DNA of 64,000 nucleotides from Bacteroidota bacterium (GTDB lineage: Bacteria > Bacteroidota > Bacteroidia > CAIKAF01). The position numbers and the translations under genes were made by a program. A model generated the notes under the pieces. The model was not told the DNA's origin and made no database searches. It saw only the letters and a list, made by a program, of their open reading frames with translations. This document shows, one piece after another, positions 1 through 7,927 of this stretch; position 1 is the first letter of the stretch, and each line of letters opens with the position of its first letter. Location of the stretch: the NCBI GenBank assembly GCA_023432985.1, contig JAEZEQ010000062.1, positions 101,196 through 165,195 of the forward strand, given 5' to 3'.

Positions 1-2
1 GT

Positions 3-191
3 CTTAGTCCCACCGAAGTTGCTCAAGCTTTTGCACATCCCAGGCTGCATATTTTCACACAGGCCGAGGATTTAAAAAACTTCATTTTATCGCGTCGATC
101 TGATTATGCACATGTATTAATGATGAGTTCGGGCAATTGGGACGGATTAAATCTGGAGGAATTGGCTCAGGATTTCGTAGAAATGACATAA
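3..191 (+). CDS. Mur ligase family protein, C-terminal end (partial)
   Basis: Only the last 62 codons lie in the window; the gene enters from the left in the frame that starts at base 3 and stops with TAA at 189-191. The peptide contains MMSSGNWDGLNLEEL near its end. This resembles the C-terminus of the Mur ligase Mpl, which reattaches recovered murein tripeptide to UDP-N-acetylmuramate, and of related Bacteroidota peptidoglycan ligases. With so little sequence the exact ligase cannot be fixed. It converges on the menaquinone operon, with a hairpin between them. Confidence 0.6.
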   Translation, partial: LSPTEVAQAFAHPRLHIFTQAEDLKNFILSRRSDYAHVLMMSSGNWDGLNLEELAQDFVEMT

Positions 192-214
192 AAAAAGCCG
201 GAATAAATCCGGCT
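190..214 (-). terminator. Rho-independent terminator of the men operon
   Basis: The 7-bp arms AGCCGGA (196-202) and TCCGGCT (208-214) enclose a 5-nt loop. On the minus strand the stem is followed by a T run (190-195), directly after the menB stop. There is no T run on the plus strand, so it serves menB and not the ligase gene. Confidence 0.8.
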
Positions 215-221
215 AAATCTA

Positions 222-1037
222 TTATGGGAAAAGAGGATATTTCCCGAAATCGGGATCTCTTTTTTCGAGAAAGGCTTTTTTTCCTTCTTGTGCTTCTTCC
301 ATTAAATAATACATCAATGTGGCATCACCGGCAAATTCCATTATTCCGGTTTGTCCGTCCAATTCGGCGTTGAGTCCCCTCTTTATCATACGTAGAGCCA
401 AAGGCGATCTTTTCATAATGGTTTTACACCATTCTACGGTTGTATTTTCCAGTTCTTCCAAAGAAACTACTTTATTCACCATTCCCATTTCTTCTGCTTC
501 TTTAGCTGTATACTGATTGCATAAAAACCAAATTTCCCTTGCTTTTTTCTGACCTACATGGCGGGCCAAATAAGAAGATCCAAATCCGGCATCAAAACTG
601 CCAACCTTAGGTCCGGTTTGCCCGAAGCGCGCATTCTCGGAAGCTATGGTCAAATCGCAAACGACGTGAAGTACATGTCCTCCACCTATGGCATATCCAT
701 TCACCATGGCTATAACCGGCTTGGGAAGTGAGCGTATTTTCTTGTGTAAATCCAATACATTCAAACGAGGCACACCATCTTCTCCTACATATCCGCCCAC
801 GCCTTTCACGTTTTGATCTCCACCGCTGCAGAATGCTTTATCGCCGGCACCGGTAAGCACCACCACACGAATATCCTGTCTTTCGCGGCAAATATCAAAT
901 GCTTCCAACATCTGAATATTTGTCTCGGGTCTAAAGGCATTATATACCTGAGGACGGTTTATGGTAACTTTTGCTATTCCTTCAAAAAATTCGAATCGTA
1001 TATCGCTATACTCTTTAATTGTTTGCCAATTTCTCAT
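222..1037 (-). CDS. menB: 1,4-dihydroxy-2-naphthoyl-CoA synthase (MenB)
   Basis: A crotonase-fold enzyme of 271 residues that closes the ring of O-succinylbenzoyl-CoA to give 1,4-dihydroxy-2-naphthoyl-CoA in cytoplasmic menaquinone synthesis. Visible marks are CSGGDQ (70-75), the oxyanion-hole stretch GYAIGGGH (114-121), QTGPKVGSFDAG (140-151) and the family C-terminus ending DFGKYPLFP. The Gly in QTG (142) fits the bicarbonate-dependent type I enzymes, where type II has Asp. It is the last gene of menF-menD-menB: its ATG lies 1 bp beyond the menD stop, and a terminator follows. Confidence 0.97.
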   Translation of the reverse strand: MRNWQTIKEYSDIRFEFFEGIAKVTINRPQVYNAFRPETNIQMLEAFDICRERQDIRVVVLTGAGDKAFCSGGDQNVKGVGGYVGEDGVPRLNVLDLHKKIRSLPKPVIAMVNGYAIGGGHVLHVVCDLTIASENARFGQTGPKVGSFDAGFGSSYLARHVGQKKAREIWFLCNQYTAKEAEEMGMVNKVVSLEELENTTVEWCKTIMKRSPLALRMIKRGLNAELDGQTGIMEFAGDATLMYYLMEEAQEGKKAFLEKRDPDFGKYPLFP

Positions 1038-1038
1038 T

Positions 1039-2685
1039 TTATTTTTTGTGTATTAATTCTATCCATTGTTTATATGCCAAACCATTATTTTCGGCATCGG
1101 TAAATATTTCGAGAATGGAGGCCGCTTTGTTATTCCAAAAATCGGATAAACGGGCTGTGAGTTCTTCTCCGTTTCGGGCACAAAAATAATCCATTTTACT
1201 TCGAATTGCAACGGCCTCGGTATGTGTATAACAAGGCGTTTCGAAATGAGGCATCCATTCTTTTTTTTTGTTTGGCCCTTCAATCAGCCGAAAAATTCCG
1301 CCCCCATTATTATTGAATACAACCACTTTGAAACCGGGTTTTACATACCCATTCCAAAAAGCATTTACATCGTAATGAAAAGCCAAATCACCGCATACAT
1401 ACAATACCTGATCTTCTGTAGCTTGCGAAAATCCAACGGCCGTACTTCCCGATCCGTCAATGCCGCTCACTCCCCTGTTCACCCATATTTGGCAATCGTG
1501 AGGAATAAAAGATTCGAGAAATTGCACATAACGAATGGCCATACTATTGGCTACATGCACCTGCATTTTGCGGGGAACACTTCTCAATAATTTGGCATAG
1601 GCCCAAACATCCGAAAAAGGAAGTGTGGGTATTTCCCGATCGAATCTATGTTGCAAGGCTTGACCAAGCTCCTGCCAACGCAGTTGAAAATCGGATTCTT
1701 CGGGCACTAAATTTTCCAGAAGTCTGTGCACAAAGTCTATATCCGCCTCGCAATATACTCCCTTAAACTTGCCGTAGGTATTTATCTCACGCCCCTGTAT
1801 ATCGACGTGGTAATGTGCTATATCCTTAGATTTTTGTATGGTATTTTTCCATATTTTAGACACTATACCCTTTCCAAAACTAAATAGGATATCGGGAATA
1901 TATCTAGAATCGCCGTCGGCATGACGCACATATTCATTCAAATTGCGCAGACTGTTTTCTTTGGGCAAATTGGAAATAGCTTCGCCTACTACAACAAGTT
2001 GCGGATAGGCCTTGCAGGCAGATATTATGGCTTCCCACCTTTCATCCTCCTTGGTTTGTCCGACCAGCAGCATTATCCGCTTCCCTTTCAAATCGGGCAA
2101 TGGACGCATTTCGCCCTTGGTCTTTTCGGGAAAAGTAAAAGTAGAAAGAATATGGGGATTAAGTTCGTCGAGTGCGTAAAGAGGTTCGTCGAACTGAAAA
2201 TTGACATGAACGGGACCAAAAGGGAGTTTCGTTAAGGCCGTTTTAATTTCCGATAAGGCATGTATCACTTCCTTTTCATTGGCAAAATCGGCATTCAGGT
2301 TTACGCTGTGTCGAATATAATTTTTATATACCTCGTGTTGATTGATGGCTTGTCCATCTTGGTGGCCGATTTTATAGGCAGGCCTATCGGCTGTGAGAGC
2401 CAGCAAAGGCACATCAGAATAAAAAGCTTCTGCCAGTGCTGGGGCATAATTGAGTACGGCCGAACCACTGGTACAAATCATAGCCACCGCTTCTCCTGAA
2501 GCCAAAGACAAACCCAGGGCAAAAAATGCGGCACTGCGTTCGTCTATAATTTGATAACATTCCATACCGGGATGCTCTGTAAACGCAATAGTCAGAGGCG
2601 CACAGCGACTACCGGGAGAGAGTACGATTTTACGTACTCCTGCCTGAAACAAATATGCCGCTATTTCACGTATACCTTTTTTCAT
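1039..2685 (-). CDS. menD: SEPHCHC synthase (MenD)
   Basis: 2-succinyl-5-enolpyruvyl-6-hydroxy-3-cyclohexene-1-carboxylate synthase, thiamine-diphosphate dependent, 548 residues (normal length). It joins isochorismate to the succinic semialdehyde unit of 2-oxoglutarate. The N-terminal PYR domain carries DERSAAFFALG (48-58) with the expected catalytic Glu49. The C-terminal PP domain carries NRGVSGIDGSGSTA and CGDLAFHYDVNAFW, the diphosphate-binding part. The ATG directly follows the TAA of menF with no spacer, so translation is probably coupled. Confidence 0.97.
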   Translation of the reverse strand: MKKGIREIAAYLFQAGVRKIVLSPGSRCAPLTIAFTEHPGMECYQIIDERSAAFFALGLSLASGEAVAMICTSGSAVLNYAPALAEAFYSDVPLLALTADRPAYKIGHQDGQAINQHEVYKNYIRHSVNLNADFANEKEVIHALSEIKTALTKLPFGPVHVNFQFDEPLYALDELNPHILSTFTFPEKTKGEMRPLPDLKGKRIMLLVGQTKEDERWEAIISACKAYPQLVVVGEAISNLPKENSLRNLNEYVRHADGDSRYIPDILFSFGKGIVSKIWKNTIQKSKDIAHYHVDIQGREINTYGKFKGVYCEADIDFVHRLLENLVPEESDFQLRWQELGQALQHRFDREIPTLPFSDVWAYAKLLRSVPRKMQVHVANSMAIRYVQFLESFIPHDCQIWVNRGVSGIDGSGSTAVGFSQATEDQVLYVCGDLAFHYDVNAFWNGYVKPGFKVVVFNNNGGGIFRLIEGPNKKKEWMPHFETPCYTHTEAVAIRSKMDYFCARNGEELTARLSDFWNNKAASILEIFTDAENNGLAYKQWIELIHKK

Positions 2686-3717
2686 TTAGTACAAAAATGC
2701 CGATAATATTTTGCATTTATTCTCTGTCTCCACCCATTCTTTATTGGGGTCACTTCCTTGGGTAATTCCGGCTCCGGCGAAATACAAAATCCCATTATCA
2801 TAAATTCGCGCCGTTCTTAATTGAACAAAAGTTTGCAAATTCTGTCCCTCGCCTATGCCCAAGAAACCGGCATACATTTCCCGTTTAAAGCTTTCCTTTT
2901 CCTCAATAAACTGCAAGGATATTTCTTTTGGCAATCCGCCTACAGCCGGCGTAGGATGCAATTCTGCTGCCAATTTCTCTATAGAAAGTTCCTCCGGTAA
3001 ATCGGCATAAAAAACTGTTTTCAAATGTTGAATACTTTGTAAATTCAAGCTCACCGGTCCTTCTGCACGTATATTTGATAATCCGAAATTTTTCCAAACC
3101 TCATTTATATAAGTGCTGACTAAGGCCTGCTCATCCAATTCCTTTGCACCCCATTCTTGCTCACTTTCATTCATTTTACGGGTACCGGCAAGAGACATAG
3201 ACTCTATTCTATTCCCATTTTTTTGCAAGAACAATTCGGGTGTTGCCGTAATCCAGCATCCGGTACGTGCACTATAATACATGCAAATAAAAGAATTCGG
3301 ATAGGCTTCTGCCAAACGACAAAAAACCTGATTCCAATTCAGATTCTGTTTATATACTTCGAACAAAGTACGCGCTGCCACAACCTTCCGAAAGCCTTGC
3401 AATGCAATCTGATTTCGAGCTTCCTCCACAAAAGAAATAAAGTTCTCTTTTGTTTGACGGGAATCTGTATAATTTCCTAATTTTGAAACAATAGGCCATT
3501 CCCCAACTTCCGTAATCCTATATTTTTTTTCTTCCAAAATAGGAAAATATAAAAACTGTGGATCTTTCCAAAAATCGAATGCTTGTGCGGTAAAATACTT
3601 AACTGAAGGCATATGAGGGCTTGGCATTCCTAATTCAGCCACATAATAATGCGTATCTCCGGGTAGTTTATACCGGCAAAAAGCACCTTCTTCATTATGG
3701 GAATTCCCGTTTTGCAT
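2686..3717 (-). CDS. menF: Isochorismate synthase (MenF)
   Basis: Chorismate-binding enzyme of 343 residues, shorter at the N-terminus than the E. coli enzyme (about 430). It converts chorismate to isochorismate, the first committed step to menaquinone. Typical core motifs are KVVAARTLFEVY, WITATPELFL, LAGTRK, ELHPTPAVGGLP and EMYAGFLGI, with ENKCKILSAF at the end. First gene of menF-menD-menB. A promoter-like TATTTTCG (3725-3732, one mismatch to TAnnTTTG) lies 7 nt before the ATG. menA, menC and menE are not in the window. Confidence 0.95.
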   Translation of the reverse strand: MQNGNSHNEEGAFCRYKLPGDTHYYVAELGMPSPHMPSVKYFTAQAFDFWKDPQFLYFPILEEKKYRITEVGEWPIVSKLGNYTDSRQTKENFISFVEEARNQIALQGFRKVVAARTLFEVYKQNLNWNQVFCRLAEAYPNSFICMYYSARTGCWITATPELFLQKNGNRIESMSLAGTRKMNESEQEWGAKELDEQALVSTYINEVWKNFGLSNIRAEGPVSLNLQSIQHLKTVFYADLPEELSIEKLAAELHPTPAVGGLPKEISLQFIEEKESFKREMYAGFLGIGEGQNLQTFVQLRTARIYDNGILYFAGAGITQGSDPNKEWVETENKCKILSAFLY

Positions 3718-3739
3718 TACTCCACGAAAATAGTAATAA

Positions 3740-3767
3740 ACCGATACATTCCCTATAATTTATCGGT
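3740..3767. repeat. Inverted repeat between divergent menF and OmpA-like gene
   Basis: ACCGATA (3740-3746) and TATCGGT (3761-3767) are perfect 7-bp arms 14 bp apart in the 204-bp divergent intergenic region. The arms lie just upstream of the near-start -7-like element of menF, so an operator is possible. Nothing else supports this. Confidence 0.35.
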
Positions 3768-3921
3768 GTATAATTTTTATATATAAATGTAAAAAAAAAT
3801 GCCTCATTCCATTTCCATCTGCATTATATCGATTTATAAGTCAGACACAAAATGGGAAAACAAATAGGCACAATATGGACTTAATCTTTTTCGTTTGCAG
3901 GGAGAATTGTACCTTTCGCTT

Positions 3922-4881
3922 ATGAAAAACCTGTTTATTTCCATCCTATTCTTTGCTCTTTCGCATGGCCTGCAGGCACAGGCGGACACCCTCTTTTTCA
4001 GTTTCGCCTATGGTTCGGCCGAACTGCCTGAAGCTTTGAGAAAGACGGATTGGTCTCCATATTACAATTGCCATATCCATGCCTACAGCAGTGGTCCGGG
4101 AAGCGAGCCTTTTAATCGCCAATTGAGCAAACAAAGAGCTGATAAAACAGGCGCCTGGCTGGGCAGGCAGTATCCGAATATGCGCTTACAGATTCAGTAT
4201 TTCGGCGATGCCCATAATCCCGACGATGCAGACAATGCCGCACATAGAGGGGTGAAAATTATAGCTTATAGAAAAAAGGAAGAAAAAGTAAATATTCCGA
4301 TTCCGAAGGAAGAAAAAGTAAGCAATCCAAAGGAAGAGAAAAGTATAGAAATAAAAGTATATGATATAATAAGCAGAGCGCTTATTTCGAATTATAGTCG
4401 GGTTAAAGAAAACAATGGGCTGCGCATCGGAGCCGAGGGTTATAAAGACAGTCTGGTCAGCATTCCTGAATCGGGCAAACTCGATGTATACCTTACTCCA
4501 CAAAACGTACAAAAGATTGTGCGCATGGAAAATCTCTTATTTTATCCCAATTCGGCCGAATTATTACCGGAAAGTAAAAGAGCTTTAGATCAATATTTAA
4601 GGGAGTTGGATACAGATTCCGAATTATGTTTCGAGATACATGGGCATGTCAATGCGCCCTATCAAATGCCTGTACAAAAAACGCCGGCTCAATTGCATAA
4701 ATTGTCGAAAGACAGGGCATTTACCGTATTTAATCAAATGCTAAAGAGCGGATTTCGCAAAGATAAAATGAAATTTGCCGGATACAGTAATACGCGCATG
4801 ATACATCCTTATGCAAGGACGGAAGCCGAAATGCGTTTAAATCGTAGGGTAGAAATAATCGTAAATGATTGCAAAAAATAA
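3922..4881 (+). CDS. Tandem OmpA-like secreted/outer-membrane protein
   Basis: I start at the ATG at 3922 because it opens a good signal peptide (MKNLFISILFFALSHGLQAQA); the open frame extends upstream without one. The mature part has two OmpA-like (peptidoglycan-associating) modules. The N-terminal one is degenerate but keeps NRQLSKQRADKTGAWL and a later HRGVKII. The C-terminal one has FYPNSAELLPES, LSKDRAFTVFNQML, FAGYSN and LNRRVEI. They are joined by a Lys/Glu-rich linker with repeated KEEK and by a short beta-rich segment. Likely an envelope protein that touches murein. TACCTTTC (3910-3917), one mismatch to the -7 consensus, lies 4 nt before the ATG. The gene converges on the kinase with 1 bp between stops. 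Confidence 0.8.
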   Translation: MKNLFISILFFALSHGLQAQADTLFFSFAYGSAELPEALRKTDWSPYYNCHIHAYSSGPGSEPFNRQLSKQRADKTGAWLGRQYPNMRLQIQYFGDAHNPDDADNAAHRGVKIIAYRKKEEKVNIPIPKEEKVSNPKEEKSIEIKVYDIISRALISNYSRVKENNGLRIGAEGYKDSLVSIPESGKLDVYLTPQNVQKIVRMENLLFYPNSAELLPESKRALDQYLRELDTDSELCFEIHGHVNAPYQMPVQKTPAQLHKLSKDRAFTVFNQMLKSGFRKDKMKFAGYSNTRMIHPYARTEAEMRLNRRVEIIVNDCKK

Positions 4882-4882
4882 A

Positions 4883-5497
4883 TCAAAACAAACCGTTTAA
4901 TTCGGCCTGAATACGTTCTACTATCTTTCCTAGATCTTCGGGATTGCTGGCAAAAGCATTATCATCAACATCGATAATCAGGAGTTTACCTTCGGTATAG
5001 GTCGAAATCCAGGATTCATATCTTTCATTCAATCGTTTCAAATAATCGAGGCGTATATTATTTTCATAATCGCGGCCACGGGATTGGATATTGCGCACCA
5101 GGGTGGGCACAGAAGCACGCAGATAAATAAGTAAATCCGGTGGAGCGATAAATTGGCTGATCAGGTGAAACATATCGAGATAGTTATTAAAATCTCGCGT
5201 ACTCAGCAGACCCATTCCATTTAGGTTGGGAGCAAAAATCTGAGCGTCTTCATAAATAGTACGATCCTGAATTACATCCTTTCCGCTTTTCCTAAAATCA
5301 ACAATTTGATTAAAACGATTTTTCAAAAAGAAAATTTGCAGGTTAAAACTCCAGCGTTGCATATCTTCATAAAAATCGTTGAGATAGGGATTATCGTCTA
5401 CATCTTCGTAATGCGCTTCCCAATTAAACTGTTTAGCCAAAAGGCCAGTCAGTGTTGTTTTTCCCGATCCGATATTTCCTGCTACTGCGATATGCAT
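4883..5497 (-). CDS. Deoxynucleoside kinase
   Basis: P-loop deoxynucleoside kinase of 204 residues that phosphorylates deoxynucleosides (deoxyadenosine/deoxyguanosine type by family) in the salvage pathway. The Walker A GNIGSGKTT sits at residues 7-15, DRTIYEDAQIFA forms the ERS-like catalytic segment, and a lid region with RGRDYE follows. Substrate preference cannot be read from the sequence. It is the last of three minus-strand genes (GH3, hypothetical, kinase), 34 bp after the hypothetical gene. Confidence 0.9.
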   Translation of the reverse strand: MHIAVAGNIGSGKTTLTGLLAKQFNWEAHYEDVDDNPYLNDFYEDMQRWSFNLQIFFLKNRFNQIVDFRKSGKDVIQDRTIYEDAQIFAPNLNGMGLLSTRDFNNYLDMFHLISQFIAPPDLLIYLRASVPTLVRNIQSRGRDYENNIRLDYLKRLNERYESWISTYTEGKLLIIDVDDNAFASNPEDLGKIVERIQAELNGLF

Positions 5498-5531
5498 AAT
5501 ATGAAAGTTTATATAAGGTGAACGAAGATAA

Positions 5532-6335
5532 TTAATTTTCTATGGAATACACAGCCACTTTTTCATTCGCTAAAATGACGAGGCGGTTTCGGTTAACATC
5601 GAATGCATCGATTTCATCAAAAGGCAATAATAAAGCCTGCTCTGTAAAAGACAGTAAATCAAATGCGTGCAAAAAATTCTGCTTCAGCCAATAGATTGTA
5701 TTTCCATATACTGTAAAACGATTTTCAATATCGAGGGGTATGGATTTGATAAAAGCCCCGTAGATGTCGAACAGATAAATTTTCTTATCCGATCCGAGTA
5801 GAAAAAGTCGATTATCCTTTTCCAACATTTGTTTCATTTCCAGATTACTGTCGATAAAAGTATTCAGATTCTGCATTTTCTGCTTTTCCATAAAATTTAC
5901 CGAATAGCGGGTCAAGCTGAAATCATCGCGGCTATATACCCAAACTCCCCCATCATAGGCGCTGCATAGGGCGGTAATTTGATTGTATTCGGATGCCACA
6001 AAATCAATGGGATCTTTCAATACATTAAGAGTATTATCGAGAAAAATCAGCTTATTAAAGTCGGCATAAAAAACCGGGATACGCAATGGATTAGAGAAAT
6101 CAACCGAGTGAATTTGCCCGTAATTCATTTCGGAATATCGGGTTGCCAGGGTATCCTTATTATTGTATTTTTTAATTTCGAAATCAGAAATACTATAAAT
6201 ATTCATCAGATGATCTGCGGCTACCAGTCGCACATCTTTTCCGGGAAAGCTGTATAAAAACCGAAGTTGATTTTGTGCATTAAGCTGCAAAAAAGAGAAG
6301 AAAGTAAGACCCCAAAGCAACAAAAACCTGCACAT
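5532..6335 (-). CDS. Secreted beta-propeller-like hypothetical protein
   Basis: 267 residues with a signal peptide (MCRFLLLWGLTFFSFLQLNAQ). The rest is a series of short beta-strand pairs of the kind HSVDFSNP, VFYADFNKLIFLD, GGVWVYSRDD, LFLLGSDKKIYLFD, which looks like WD40/PQQ-type propeller blades, about five visible. There are no catalytic residues that I recognise. It lies 3 bp after the GH3 stop and just before the deoxynucleoside kinase, so all three are probably co-transcribed. Function unknown. Confidence 0.75.
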   Translation of the reverse strand: MCRFLLLWGLTFFSFLQLNAQNQLRFLYSFPGKDVRLVAADHLMNIYSISDFEIKKYNNKDTLATRYSEMNYGQIHSVDFSNPLRIPVFYADFNKLIFLDNTLNVLKDPIDFVASEYNQITALCSAYDGGVWVYSRDDFSLTRYSVNFMEKQKMQNLNTFIDSNLEMKQMLEKDNRLFLLGSDKKIYLFDIYGAFIKSIPLDIENRFTVYGNTIYWLKQNFLHAFDLLSFTEQALLLPFDEIDAFDVNRNRLVILANEKVAVYSIEN

Positions 6336-6338
6336 CAG

Positions 6339-7838
6339 CTAGACCAAATTTAAAATTTCATCCACATATTTACGGTCATTACTAAGGCGGGGCACTTTAT
6401 GCTGCCCTCCCAGTTTACCTTTAGAGGCGAGCCATTTATGGAAAGTTCCTGTTTTTAATGATCTAACAATGGGGAATCGCAGGGTAAGATTTCCAACTCT
6501 TTTGGCATCATAGTCCGAATTCAATTCCTTGAGTGTAGAATCTAAAACAGTTGCAAAAAGCTGTAAGTCAACAGGTTCATTTTCGAATTCAATGAGCCAT
6601 TCATGCGCTCCTGTTCCCGACTCCGACATAAATACAGGAGCTGCGGTATAATCGACAATAGTAGCACCGCTTGCGCGACAAGCTTCATAAATAGCCTTCT
6701 CGCTATTTTCAATCATCAGTTCCTCACCAAATGCATTGATAAAATGCTTGGTTCTTCCGGTTATTTCTATTCGGAACGGATATAAAGAGGTGAATTTCAC
6801 TGTATCACCGATCATATAGCGCCAGAGGCCGGAATTGGTCGAAATCAACATGGCATAATTAACGCCGGGTTTCACATCGAAAAGAGATATAGCGGCAGAA
6901 GGATTATCGAGTTGATCCATGGGAATAAACTCGTAAAAAATACCGTAATTCAACATGAGCAACATATCGCTGCGACCAAACTCATCCTGTATGGCAAAAA
7001 ATCCTTCCGAGGCATTATAGGTTTCCAAATAAAAGAAATCATCGCGGGGAATAAGTTCGCGAAATTGCGCTTTATAAGGATCAAACTTCACGGCACCATG
7101 GGCAAACAATTCCAAATTGGGCCATATATCTAAAATAGAATCTGCTTTTTTGTATTCAATCAGCCTTTTCATCAATACCAACATCCAGGATGGAACGCCG
7201 GATATATTGGTAACATTAACTTCACTAAGTGCTTCCACCATTTTATCGAGCTTCACATTCCAATCGTCCATCAAGGCTATACTGCGTTTGGGCGTTCTAT
7301 AATAATCGGCGATCGGAGATAAATTACTCAGCAAAACTGCCGACAAATCGCCCACTTTCGAATAGGCATTGAGGTGATGCACACTTTTACTTCCACCGAG
7401 AATCATACTTTTACCGGTAAACAGTTTGGTTTGAGGCCGCTGCTGCGCATAAATGGCGAGCACGTCTTTTCCGGCTTTAAAATGATTGTCTTGCATTGCT
7501 TGCTTACTCACAGGAATAAGCTTACTTCTGTCTTCGGCCGAACCACTGGTTTTAGCAAACCACTTCACCTCTCCCGGCCATAAAATATTCGATTTACCCA
7601 AAATCATTTGCTCAATATATCCTTTGAGCGAATCGTAATTTTGTATGGGTACATAACGGCGAAATTGCTCGTAGCTGCGAATTGAGGAAAAGCCGTATTC
7701 TCTTCCAAAACGAGTGAACACCCCGGAGGCTATAAGCTCCCGGAAAACTCTATCCTGCATATTTTCCGGCTCTTTGTAATGGGCCTGAATAGCAGGAATA
7801 CAGGTTTTTAAATATTGTTTAATTATGGAATTCAACAT
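6339..7838 (-). CDS. GH3 auxin-responsive promoter family protein
   Basis: Adenylate-forming enzyme of the GH3 family (499 residues from the chosen start). Plant members join amino acids to acyl acids; the bacterial role is not established. ATP-binding motifs are visible: KTSGSAEDRSKLIPVS, LETYNASEGFFA, and RYMIGDTVKFTS followed by ITGRTKHFINAFGEEL. The frame is open up to 7886, but that extension would run into the sppA terminator (7875-7907). I therefore start at the ATG at 7838 (MLNSIIKQYL). First gene of a likely operon with a propeller protein and a deoxynucleoside kinase. Confidence 0.85.
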   Translation of the reverse strand: MLNSIIKQYLKTCIPAIQAHYKEPENMQDRVFRELIASGVFTRFGREYGFSSIRSYEQFRRYVPIQNYDSLKGYIEQMILGKSNILWPGEVKWFAKTSGSAEDRSKLIPVSKQAMQDNHFKAGKDVLAIYAQQRPQTKLFTGKSMILGGSKSVHHLNAYSKVGDLSAVLLSNLSPIADYYRTPKRSIALMDDWNVKLDKMVEALSEVNVTNISGVPSWMLVLMKRLIEYKKADSILDIWPNLELFAHGAVKFDPYKAQFRELIPRDDFFYLETYNASEGFFAIQDEFGRSDMLLMLNYGIFYEFIPMDQLDNPSAAISLFDVKPGVNYAMLISTNSGLWRYMIGDTVKFTSLYPFRIEITGRTKHFINAFGEELMIENSEKAIYEACRASGATIVDYTAAPVFMSESGTGAHEWLIEFENEPVDLQLFATVLDSTLKELNSDYDAKRVGNLTLRFPIVRSLKTGTFHKWLASKGKLGGQHKVPRLSNDRKYVDEILNLV

Positions 7839-7874
7839 ACCTATTGTGGAGCAAGGTACAATATTTTTTTTTTC

Positions 7875-7907
7875 AAAAAAAGGCATCCATAATCGGATGC
7901 CTTTTTT
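7875..7907 (-). terminator. Rho-independent terminator downstream of sppA
   Basis: GGCATCC (7882-7888) and GGATGCC (7895-7901) with a 6-nt loop, flanked by an A run on the left and a T run on the right. The A/T tracts make the hairpin usable in both directions; in context it ends sppA transcription before the GH3 gene. Confidence 0.85.
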
Positions 7908-7927
7908 AATTATTTTTTATATAAATC

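Noticed and set aside
7839..7886. Longer start for the GH3 gene at 7886
   Set aside because: It would place the start codon inside the sppA terminator hairpin, and the added residues are not family-like.
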